Shown here one piece after another: positions 43,296 through 54,499 of a DNA stretch of 64,000 nt. The notes under the pieces were generated by a model that saw nothing but the letters and a program-made list of their open reading frames with translations, made no database searches and had not been told where the DNA came from. The stretch lies in the NCBI RefSeq assembly GCF_000143415.4, contig NW_003314343.1, positions 760,883 to 824,882 of the forward strand. Reading direction: 5' to 3'. This DNA is from Selaginella moellendorffii (lineage: Eukaryota > Streptophyta > Lycopodiopsida > Selaginellales > Selaginellaceae). Positions within the stretch are counted from its first letter, which is position 1. Each line of letters begins with the position of its first letter. The translations under genes and the position numbers were made by a program.

Positions 43296-44215
43296 TTGTG
43301 GTGGTGGCCTGACTCGGCTCTGAGAAGCAGAGAGCTCTTCACACTCTACCTGTTAGCTGGGACTCCTACCTCTTTGTGGAGTATGTACGCAAAAGGTGAC
43401 TGTGGCCAAGAGGCTTACGCTGTTTTCTCGAGGTGCATGGTGTCTTGGAACTCTCTTATAAGAGCACGCACCAGGTCATGTCGCCGCCCGGGCTCTCGAG
43501 GGGCGCTCTAGGCGTGCAGCTGGGCCTTGTGTCGGATCGTATGTCTACATTGGAAGCCGAGCTTCAGCCTGTTTGAGAAAATGTGCATGATCCAGGGATG
43601 CGTAAACAACGAGGCTGTATGAGCTCCTGCGAAGATGACAGGCAGGCTGTAAAGTTCGGCTACTCTTCGGACTTCTTCATGCCCATAGTGGTGAGGTATG
43701 CCAAGTGTGGTCAAAATCTTCGACAAGAGCCAAGTTTCCGTGCAATCGAATAGGCTTTCACCAGCTTTTACTGTGTTGCCAGTCCCGTTACGTCCGAGAG
43801 CTCGGAAGACGGCCTAGCTCTCGTGGCGTGCACCAGATGAGCTCCAAAGCTACTAGCTCGGCCTCGTCGCTCTCCGCGTAGCCGAGTACCAGCCACACCA
43901 CATCATAACGCTGGCGGTGGACTCAGTGAGCTTGCACTCCAAATGCGGTAGCCTGATGGATGGGGGGAACCCAAGCTTGCGGTGGCAGAACGAGAGCACT
44001 CCAGAAGCTGACACCCAGTGCAGCAATGGAAGCCTTGGAGACGGGAAAGCTCGTCCACGCTCACATTTCATCGGAGCTGCTGGGAGCCAGGGAGCTTGCG
44101 AGAAAGTGTTTAGCTTGCTTGGGAGTGCTGGGCTTCAACGTATGGCGTGGTGTCGGAGCCAAAGCTCGAAGTGCATGATCGATAGCGGCTACCGACGACG
44201 CAGCTAGGAAGACTG
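43296..44215 (+). pseudogene. PPR pseudogene (plus strand)
   Basis: Fragments in different frames: SMYAKGDCGQEAYAVFSRCM with VSWNSLI near 43380-43460, and AALEALETGKLVHAHISSEL-like sequence near 44010-44090 followed by GARELARKCLACLG. The spacing of the pieces fits one decayed PPR gene. Confidence 0.65.
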
Positions 44216-44374
44216 GCGCGCCGCTGGAATGCCGCTTTCAGATGACTTTCAGCTGAAGACTAACGGTAAACCGCCTGTCCACTGACCTGGCAGGCTTTGA
44301 TTATGCCGAGAAAGGGCACTCGCATCTGGAAGTGGCGCTTGATGAGTTAAGGAGTTGAAAAGCGCTAAAACCTT

Positions 44375-44560
44375 TTAAAGCCCAGCTCGTGTCGGAGACA
44401 TGGACCTGGTGACCGACGGCAAGCGCGTGCTCATTGCCGTCCACGACACCACGGGCGTTCTCTCAAAGTGCCCCATAGCTCGTTCGAAATCCCCAGCACT
44501 GGCAAACGAACAGTTCAGGTGTCGTGTCCGCCACACTATTTTGTACGGTTGGAAGCACAC
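44375..44560 (-). pseudogene. PPR fragment (minus strand)
   Basis: A single-motif remnant, FASAGDFERAMGHFERTPVV followed by SWTAM, with no intact gene around it. Confidence 0.55.
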
Positions 44561-44909
44561 TAGTGTAAATTCACATCGGGGGTGGCGTGAGTCCGTGTCC
44601 GGGCAAGGATCTGGGACTGGAGCTTCTTTGCTTGTGAGCTGGAGGCGGAGCCTTGAAGAGCGTGGTCATTCAGGTTTTATTTTGATCCGCAGGCTCACGT
44701 GAGAAGAGGTGAGTGATCCCTTGCTGGATCAAGCTTCGATTAATACAATCTTAGTTCTGAGCAAAATTATTAGGTGCCTTTTAAACACTTAGTTCATATA
44801 TTTCACACCTGGAAAAGCCTTGGCCCCTCCACACATAATTCCATGTACATACCCGCGCTAAGACTTTTGTTGCGCTTCTTCGGCGGCATCGGATCCTAGC
44901 AGTCGAGCG

Positions 44910-45344
44910 TCAACCATGCTGCGTGCATTTTTCTTTCCAGCTTAACAAGAACGATCTGGCCTTGTTCCTTCTCGGCCAGATTGCTGCAAGCTTTGAGAGG
45001 AGCCACGAAACTCCTCCCATCATGGAGAGACTCAAGAACAGCTCCAAGGCCATCTCATCCTCGCCGTTGTCCGTGTATCCGAGCAGTAGCGCGTTCAAAG
45101 TAACCAAGTCCATTCGATCGAACACCCTGCGAGTGTCCACCATCACTTTGCGTAGAAGTCGACGAGCACGCTTGACACATAGTTGTCTCGTTGGTTGATT
45201 AAATCTTCTGGAACACTTCCAATGGAAGTGCAATCCAGTGGAACAGAGGTACCAACAGTTTAAAATGCCCTGTAGCTTCAGCTTGATTGCCATGAAAACG
45301 AAAGCAAGCACAAAAACGAACCCTGGAGTCGAGTAGAGTGGCAC
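44910..45344 (-). pseudogene. PPR fragment (minus strand)
   Basis: Reads VDTRRVFDRMDLVTLNALLL then GYTDNGEDEMALELFLSLS, one PPR S motif and the start of an L motif, then degenerates. Confidence 0.6.
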
Positions 45345-45570
45345 AAAAGCAAGAGCGGCGCAAACAACTATGCATCAGCCAGCGCCCATGGGATGGGTGA
45401 TAGCCAGAACTATAAACTTCAAGTGTCAAAATTTGCATGGTATTTTATAAATCATGCGCAACTCACAAAGATGCAAGAAAGCAGTCTGTCTCCTGATCTT
45501 CTCATCTTCGAATCAACCTTGAACCAAATAAGTTACTATATGGAGTGGAAGGGTTTAAAAGAATATCTTC

Positions 45571-48500
45571 CTATGAATGTGGAACCAGCACGGCCAACTG
45601 CAAGACTTTGTCTCGGCACAGCTGCACTGGATTGTCAAACGTCATAAGCCGAGCCTGCTGCTTGTTCTGGAGCATCTGGATCCGGATGATGCTGTATCCA
45701 TCGCCCATCTTGCTCGCAAACTCCCACTCCCAGGGAGATAACTCGAACCAATCCTTGCTGCTCGATCTTGTCGACTTCACCTCCACAAACTTCTTCCGCC
45801 CGTCCGACCACTCCACCACAATGTCGTAAGCACAGCCCGTTTCCACCTCCTCGTTCACCCACGAGACCATGGCGTCCTGGCCGTGCTTCCTACACAGGTG
45901 CTCGTATACCATCTTCTCGCCGTTTCTTCCAGTAACTTCCTGCTGCTCCCGGTTTGCTGGACGTGATGATACGAGCTTGTCGCGGTCGACCACGCTGAGT
46001 TCTTGAGCGTCATCTGCCTGCTGCTCAGTGAAGTTGTAGTCGTCCAGATCGATTACATTCTGCTTCTGGATCACTGCACTATCGCCGGGAGCTTCGATGG
46101 AGTGCCTGGCGGTCTTCGATTTTGTTCTCTGCCGCTCGAGGAACTCGTCGGCCCGGGCTGCCATGGTTGACGTGCTCGGGTTGTGCCGCTGGCTCCCTCC
46201 CAGCTTCCAGGGCGCCTCTTCCGTAGGGAGAGGCATCAGGTTCTGGGAGCTTGAAACCAGAGACTCCAAATCATCATCGTCCGCCAGACCCTTGGCTTGA
46301 AGTGCTACCAAGTGCAAGAAGTTGGCTAGAGGCGTGTGTTGCGTGCCACTGAAGAATAGACGCGAGAGCTCTAGAAAAATGGAAGCATACTCTTGGATAT
46401 GCGTAGAAGAAACATAGAGTTTATTGTCCTGCACAAACCATAGTATGTAAGTACCAAAAGAAACTCAGTCTTACCTCTAGTAAGCAGTTGCAGGGAATCC
46501 TGTGACGCGAAAAAAATCCCGTCGACTTAAGCTTGTACCGCGAAAACAGCCTGTCCACAATGAAGCACTGAAATTCACGAAGACATCCATCTTCCTTGCA
46601 GCGTCTGTAATTCTCCGGATGAAACTGTACCAAATACCTCTGACAATATGGAAGAACCAGCGAAATGATGTTTTCAAGCTCTGGCGAGCTATTTGGGCCA
46701 TAAATAATGGCTTCCTTTTCAACTACCTGCGACATTGAAGCATTAGCCAACACAGAAATTCATAATCCACAACATTACCTCCGAAAAGCGAGGTACTCCG
46801 ATTCCCGTCAAGAAGGACACGATCGAAGCTGAAGATCTCCCGACATCCACGAACTTGACTGCACTGTCTAAGTAGTCGAACGCATCAACAAGCTTGGCAT
46901 CGTCACACCAGCACAATATGCGGTCCGCATCTGTCAAACCCGTCCAAGTGTTCTGCGTTGTCGGTAAAATGGGAGCACCGCTCGCTCGCAACGCATTCTT
47001 TCGACGATCCAGCTCCTCCGGTTTCATTTTGCCATTGTCAAGTTCTCGCGACCAATGAGCAAAAAGCTCCAGAACCTGGAGAAACACGGAAAACACACTT
47101 AATAACAAGTAAAAAGAAACGGGCTCTTTACGTGCCTTGTCAAGGAGCTTCGAAGGTGGCACGGTTCCAGCAATGTGCTGGAGTATGCTGATATAAGCAT
47201 CGAAGTCAGGTACGTCAGGCACGCAGCATCCTTCGACGAAAAAATCTCGCATTTCCGCTGAGTAAACGTGGCAAAGTGTTCTGACAGGAACTTTCCCATC
47301 CGTCGAATCGTCAAAACCAAACGGATCTTCCCAAGTAACCTGTGCAGCTGAATAAAGATTTCCAGTGACATTTTCGTTGGTTCTCGTCACTCGAACGGAA
47401 GGTAAAAATATGTAAGTAGATTCAAACTGCCTCTGCAACTCCTGCTTGTCCATTTTCTCGCACAAAAACGTGTATACTCTTTCCATCTGGCCAATGCTGT
47501 AAATACAACATACTGTTAGGAAACGTCATGGAGTAAAACAAAGTTGTACCTGATTGAACAGCTTCCTTCTTTTTCTCTTTCATTGAGCAGCTTCATTAAA
47601 TTTATTATATCCTCCAGTCGCACCTCTGTATGTAGACCCAAAGCTTTTGCCAGTTTGCTACTACCAACCTGCACATGAACTAGTAAGACACAAGATAAAT
47701 TTACGAATGCTACGCACCTGAGGCCGGGCATAGGAAACATAGCTTCCCAGCATCGATTCCACGCTTTTGTGAAACAGCTCCGTTGGCTTATGAAGTTGAT
47801 GGTCCAAGCTGGAACCGATCCAAGCGTACCCTCGGAGTTGCAAAACAAAAGACGACTCACAGTCGCCACCAATGCTGGGAGCACCTTCCACACTGTAGCT
47901 GCCTTTCGAGAACCGATCGTAGTGCTCATCCCACATACTGTCCAGTACCGTCAGGAAAAGCCTGCAATTTTCAGGCCTTCCACTCCGTGCAAGAGCGTTG
48001 CATATGCGGAACGAGTCGGCGCATCCCCAGTCTTGTATAATCCAGGCAGTGTTCCCATCCGCGTGCTTCCAACTCTCGTTCTTCCAGACGGTAGATGATT
48101 TATCCCCGACCCTCACCTTCGACGGCAGCACGTTGATAAAGTCGCTGACTCCCAGCGACATGAAGAACTTCCGCCAAAACGCCGGTGACGGATTGAACTG
48201 GAGGTACTTGCTATCAACCTCACACCATGGCACTGGAGCATCCTCGAGCAATTTTTCGACGTCGACAATGTTGCCCAGTTCCTTGCCGAAGTGTATGCTG
48301 TGTTCAGCGACGCTGCGCAGGCCGTCCTTAGTGAGAACAATCGCTGTATTCCTGAGCTGAGATAAAAGTCCGTCCTTTTCTGCTTGACAGCTTCGGCAAT
48401 TGTCGAGCTCAAAGTGTAAGGCGCAGTAAGCCAGGTACTGCAGGAGAAGTGATGGATCTTTCTTGAGACAATCCACGCTTGCCATTGCTGGTAAAACGTG

Positions 48501-51500
48501 GCTCTTGATAACTTCATGCGCAGTCACCACCTTAACCCCCAGTTTCACAAGCATCTCCTTTATAGTACCAGCGGTGCTTTCCTCGTCGATAAGGAACGGA
48601 CTCACGGTTCTAATGTCCGAATAGAGGTCCAGGAAATCTTTAGAGCGTCCCTGTAAACCTTCGCCATCAAGGAACCAAACTAGTCCGTCCTCTAGTGATG
48701 TGAATCCGCCAGAAGATAGAGGAATGAAAGGAACACCTCGCAGAGTTCCCGCCACCTTCTGCTCCTGATGTACAAAGTTCTGTTTCTCGTAGGCAAAGCA
48801 CTTGTGGATTTCCACAAGACACCTTCGCAGCCATCCTATTCCCAGGTCGTCCAGCGATTTAGCAGCAGCTTTCAGCAAGCCAACCAGCGTCTCCACTCCA
48901 TACTCCGGAACTCCCAAGGCCGATGCAAGAATATCGCTGATGATCACCTCTCTGTCAAGGTAGAGCAGTCCCAAATACTTTTTCAGCATGTCATCGGGTA
49001 CCAGCAGTCGAAATGCGTCGCCCCATCCTCTCAAGGTTGTGCATGGCAGCGACCAGAGCTCTGAACCTTCAACAGGCAGGCAAGGAGCAGCTCGTAGCAA
49101 GGATAGAATAATCCTCGGGACCGAAGAGAAAAAACCAAGTACCTCGCCTTCAACGGGAACGTAGCTCAAGTAGCTTGATATAGCTTCAATGCGGCTTCCA
49201 AAGACTGCAGATGATTGAAAGCAGTGGAGTGATTGTAGGAAGAGCTTTGGAACCTCAGCACGTAACCACTGGTTCCATGCACTGTCCCGGTCCAAGTCTT
49301 CCCGTGAAGATGGAAGAATGAAGTCGCCCTGTACGACGAACTTCAGCCCGTAAGAGCGTACTGGTAGAAAGGCGAACACCTGTTGCTGAACGGCAAGTGC
49401 CGCGTAGTGTCCATCACGGCTCTCCTTCAGCTCGAAAGCAAGAGCAAGCTCAGTGTCCGGAACCCCAGCCCGATCCATAGGTGCGTCAAGAAGCTGCCTC
49501 ACGACGAGAAAAGTACCTGTGCTCCTTCCATCTGTCAGCTTGATGATGTTGTTTCCAATATCTTGACGACGCATGGTCAAGCACGAATCCGATGCTTCGT
49601 TCTTGACGACCACCGTTCGCAGCTTGTGAAGGAAGAGTAGTAGTTTGGGTTGTACGTCTTGGAACATGCGTGACATAGAGTTGGCCTCGACTACGGACGC
49701 TCGAAGAGGAAGATCGATACGAGTGTTGATGCACCAGGTATCTTCTCCAGTTGCCTGTGAAAGGACGTTCTCAAGGTAAGCGTTATCAAGAGGAGACTGC
49801 ACCCACGTCGGTAAGATAAAGCCGATAGAGCTCTCTGATATGTCGAACTTGACGTGAAAGCCGTTTGAATGTATTTGTGGAGACTCTGTGACCTGAAAAG
49901 ATAATCGTCAATCAACAGCAAAGCACCTAAAACTGACTTACTCTGAAGACTGATTTGAATCCTATTCCTTTGTGTCCAATGTAGCCTGCAGGTACCCCTT
50001 TCTTTGTGGACTTCCCGACATCACAAAGAGCACGGATGTTCTTCGCTGTAAAGCCCTTCTCATTGTTTAAAACGACGATCCGGTCTTTTTGAATGATAAA
50101 AGCGAGTGTGGGATGGGCGTTCAGAGGATAGCTATTGTCATCGGCATTTTGCACCTGGGTAACAAACAACCAAAAACCAGAAGACCATGAAATGGACTGA
50201 AAAGAAAAGCCTTTGAAAATGCGTACCAGCTCAAGGATGAAGTGACAATCTTCCGAATACAAATTCTGAGAAAGGCACTCCAAGGCACGACCCATTCGAG
50301 CATGCTGCTTCGCAAGTAGTCCAGACTGAGTTACTTCGTCTTGTTCCTCGAAGCCAAACTCGTCCTTACGTATCATTCGTACCACTTCTCTCGCATCACT
50401 ATCGAGGCTTTCTTCCGACATATCAGCCACCTCCTTCTTCACAGAACGGAGTTGACTACCCGGTTGTCGCTCAGACAAAACGGTCTCGTCACGCCTCGGT
50501 TTCTTGAAGTGGTTCTCACAGGCGGAAGAGCTATCCCGATAGCTCTCATCTGCATGACTTGCAGCTTCAAAAGTGGAGTAGTCGTTAATCCACTGCGGAA
50601 CGCCCAACGCCAATCCCACCCTGTGAAGCATCAAGTGATGAAGGACGCTGCTACAGTTTTGTAGAAGTAGGGAGCCAGCATCCGGGAACAGTCTGGAAAG
50701 TCCAGCGTAAAGAACCTCCGCCGAGAACTCAATAAAATCGTGAGGCGCGCTTGCAAGGCAGTCAAGTATAAAGCAGGCTGCTTCGTGATGGTTTTCCTGC
50801 TTCCTTTTCCGGCCATTGTTTACCCTTGCTCGATCGAAGTATATTTGTAGCCCTTTAAGCGCATGTGTCTGGAGTAGCGCTTTTGGAGTTCTTGCGGCTC
50901 CTCCGTACAACACTACTAGAGATACCAGCTGCGCCGCAACATCCAAAGACCGCCCGTTTACAACTGCATCGAGAAAGCTATCTACGCTTGCATCTCCATC
51001 TACTCGCAAGAGCTTGCCATCCCTGGTCGCAACAGCTAGAACCTGCCGGTTGCATCTTCCATGCTCGAGCCACTCTAGAAGAGGACCAAGTTGAGGCTCA
51101 TAGATGTCCGTCCATTGCGACCAAAGTGTCAAGTCAGCTAGCATTGGTGCCTTTACGAGACATGCTTCGGCATCTGCGTCTGTCTTACTTCCAAGCTTGC
51201 CAACCTGGGCACTGAAATTTGGCAAATATTCCCCAAGTAACGCTACCGAGAAGTAAACTGTGCTTGGTCTCCTGATATCATCTGGGGTAAGATCCTCAAA
51301 GCTTGTCGTTGCTAGATTGAACTGCTTGCAGCACCGGACTGATATATCCTTCTCTGACAAAGTGGCATCTGCATTCGACGCTTGCCGACCAAACGCTTGC
51401 ATGCGATGCCGTGGAACTGTAGTGGTATCGATTAAGCTTCTGTTTTCCATCACCATCACCCTGTCGAGATGCACTTCCAGATAGTTCAGAAGACTTTTGC

Positions 51501-53600
51501 ATCCTAGACTGGAAAACACCTTATCTGTGAATGAGCTGTAAAGCAGCTTCTCACAGCCAATGGCCCAATTCAGAACATTGCACCACCACCTGCCATTCCC
51601 GTGCGTTGTTGGAACGTATCGTTCAAAATGTTCCTTGATCACTGAGAAAACCTCGTCATTGGTACCTGCAAGGAGAGCCGTAGCAAGTGAAGTCTCCAAA
51701 AAATTAAAATAAAATAAAATAAAAGAATATACCAGTGCACGCGGGAGGAGCTTCCACAAGAGCTACTACGTCGTCGTCATCAGAGATCGCTTCTGGAGCT
51801 ATGACGTCCCATTCTCCAGAATTGATAGAGGCTAACTAAAAGGAAAGCATTCACGGTAAAGCCAACGAAGCCATGATTCTTACAGCAACATGAAGTATTT
51901 GAGCCACCGGATAGAATTTGAAGTAGCGAACTTTACGACTTCCCTTGGTATCCGCTAGAATGTGATTCAGTGCCTAACACACAGTTCAGTACAGAAAAAT
52001 AAAGACATCTGCCCACCTGAGCCACAGAACAGTCGCGGCAAGTATCTCTCCACGTTGCTACAAACTCAACAATCGATGCTCTGCTGATTTCGTAGTCGAA
52101 TCCCGATAGCGACTCAAAAGCTTTTTCCACTTCTGCAGTGGAGCATTGCACTGTTGCATCCATGTCTTCATCTGACGAATGAAAGCAGCCTTTCATGGAG
52201 GCTACCTACGAGAACCAGATATTAAAACACGAAGCACGCAAAGACTAGAAAGTCTCCTTACAGCGATGTTCAGCAATGCAAGTGCTGGACGAGTTTTAAA
52301 GAGTTTGAAAAGCCTCCTCAAATTCTTTTCACTGGTTACTTGAGCAAGCATTCGCTTAAGTACCTGCTTCAAAGATACATGAAAAAAACTCGTAGAGAAA
52401 TGGAAGAGGCAGATGTTACCTCGGTCACTGGAAAATCGTGGCAACAGCGCTTCCAAGTACGAACAAAATCAGAGACAGCAGATTTCTTGAGAGAAAATTC
52501 GTTGTCCACCATTTCTCCACAAGGTTTTCTCTGTTCTTCTCGTGAGGATGGAAATGGACATGTGCTATGCCTCGGAGGTACTGCCTTGTTGTCGTCAGAA
52601 TCAGAATCGGAGTAGCAGAACCGTATGTGTGAAGGTTTCTGGGACGCAGAGGATTCGACGTTAGTGTTGGTTTGCGTTCCTCTCAGGGCTCTCTGTATAG
52701 CCTCCCTCTGTTCGCGGGCTTTCTTCATGTTTGCCTCCCACTTTTGTAGAGCTTCTTTTTCTTTCCGTTTCACTTCCCGAGTGATACCAATGTACATCCT
52801 ACGGCCACAGTCAGTCAGGAGATTAAAAACGATGAAGGGAGAAAAGCTAACCCGAGGCTTTGAATGCGAACGCAGAGTCTTTTGACGTCCACACTTCTCT
52901 CTTCGGCAATGAAGGAGAGTAGAGCAGCCGGATCAACGTGCTGTTTTTTCTCCATCAGCCTGTTCAAGTCCTCTAAAACCTCCAACGCAGTAATCTTGTA
53001 AACTTGCATCAATCCGGCAGAAAAAATTTGCTGGACGAGGGCGTGTTTTACGACAGGTCCAAGGCCAAGATCATCAAACGTATCAACTCGTTCCTCCTCG
53101 CACAGCCCGAGAACCAGGTCGTGGAGCGTCGTGATCCGGTTCCCTGCAACATAAGCCACTATATAGGCGTTCACCTACACCCATAGAAACGCTTTAGAAC
53201 AGAACTCGCGCAACAATTTGAGAAGAAAGAACAGAAAGAGAAAAAATGAAAGAGCTTACTCGATTCCCACCTTTCCTTCGATTGCCGATAGCGTTCTCAA
53301 GCAAGGGACTTGGTGCATTTGCACACCAATCGACTCCAGCGAGTAAATCCCCAGCTGACACAGCATTCTGCCGAGAACCGCCGCGACTGTGACACCGTTG
53401 CCATCGCCAAGAGCCTGCTGGTAAGCTGTGACGGCCGCATTATCCAAGCGCTTGATCGTCTCCTCGTACATTGCCCGATGAGGCTGCGGCTGCCATCTCC
53501 CGGGCGCAATCCAAGGCCGAGGAGGAGGAAGAGCAGGACGATAATCTGGAAATACCTGACCTCCACTGCCGCTGCCGGAAGGAATCCTTCTCTCCGCCAT
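45571..53600 (-). CDS. NOV: NO VEIN-like GHKL ATPase with C-terminal NOV_C/DUF3883 domain (about 2410-2430 aa)
   Basis: Fourteen exons: 53600-53271, 53174-52852, 52798-52420, 52363-52262, 52205-52017, 51973-51884, 51835-51733, 51665-50227, 50154-49942, 49892-47718, 47668-47550, 47496-46779, 46726-46475 and 46428-45571. The frame is continuous. The N-terminal INAY-type region (VNAYIVAYVAGNRI, LGLGPVVKHALV) matches plant NO VEIN. ELVQNADDN (N box) and GYIGHKGIGFKS (G2 loop) define the GHKL ATP-binding domain as in sacsin and Hsp90. The C-terminus has NGEKMVYEHLCRKHGQ, ETGCAYDIVVEW and KKFVEVKSTRSS, a D...EVK core like PD-(D/E)XK folds. Arabidopsis NOV is nuclear and needed for vein patterning and cell fate. 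A possible 60-bp GC-AG intron (47135-47076) lies inside exon 12; splicing it removes 20 residues. Confidence 0.92.
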
Positions 53601-54451
53601 GGAGAGAGAAATGCCCTAAACCCTACCTGGGGGGTTTTAGAAGATTAAGTTCAAACATAACCATGGGTAAGTTTACCTTTAATCTTGGAAATTAACTAGC
53701 TCCAGGTAAATGTATAAAAGGATCTTTGGGGTGAATATGCTCACCGCGAGTGGATAATAATACATGCAGCGTTCACGTGGGAAAAGATGCTCTTTCCATC
53801 CATCGCGGCGAATATGCCCCGGACAACAAGAACAAGGCCTACTACTTGGCTTCTTGCTTATGGTATGGATTTCCAGCGACAGGATCTTGGCTTGTACGCG
53901 CCCATCATTATTCTCTCATGGGAGTGAGCTAATCGCGCTTAATTAACATCCCGCTAATCTAATGCGGCGCCGGGTCTACAGTCAATGGTCATGCTTTCTT
54001 CGTTGCCGCTGTCTCATTCTAGGTGTAAACATCCTCACAGCAAAGAGGATCCCTCTTGTTTTGGGCGAGAGATCAGTGCCAGAGGAATCGCTCGCCAGTA
54101 TCGAGCAGAGAGGAGGAGAAGATCGAGAAGATCGAGGGAAAGAGGGTCTTTGTTTTTGTCGGTTCTCTCGACTTTGTGCAGTGGGCTCGCCGATCTAGGA
54201 CAAAGGAGCGTCGTGGGCGATCTCGCCCGCGGTCCGGGCGTGGAATTGCTGTGGATTCCACTCGCGATCGGCGGGAGAGACGCGAGATAGGGGTTTCCAG
54301 TTCTTCCTTGTCATGATCTCGCGCTTCTTCTCTGTCGCTGGGATGCCACGCCCGCGAGATCCGAGGTTTGCTCTAGCTTGTCACCCAGAGACCAAGGCCG
54401 GACGAATTCCTCCTCGTCGATTCTCGATGGATTAGAGCAGGGACCCTCTCC

Positions 54452-54454
<3 letters not shown>
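53601..54454. promoter_or_regulatory. Divergent promoter region of NOV and the folate-biopterin transporter
   Basis: About 0.9 kb separates the two start codons. Overlapping ORFs at 53962-54316 have no motif and most likely belong to the 5' leader of the transporter gene. No clear TATA was identified. Confidence 0.4.

Positions 54455-54489
<35 letters not shown>
54455..54489 (+). repeat. (TC)n microsatellite in the transporter 5' leader
   Basis: About 17 TC units end 10 bp before the ATG at 54500. Pyrimidine tracts of this kind are common in plant 5' UTRs and may affect transcription or translation; that is inference. Confidence 0.9.
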
Positions 54490-54492
<3 letters not shown>

Positions 54493-54499
54493 TTCTCCA

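Noticed and set aside
53962-54316. Overlapping plus-strand ORFs of 78-101 codons
   Set aside because: No motif; they lie in the probable 5' leader of the transporter gene.
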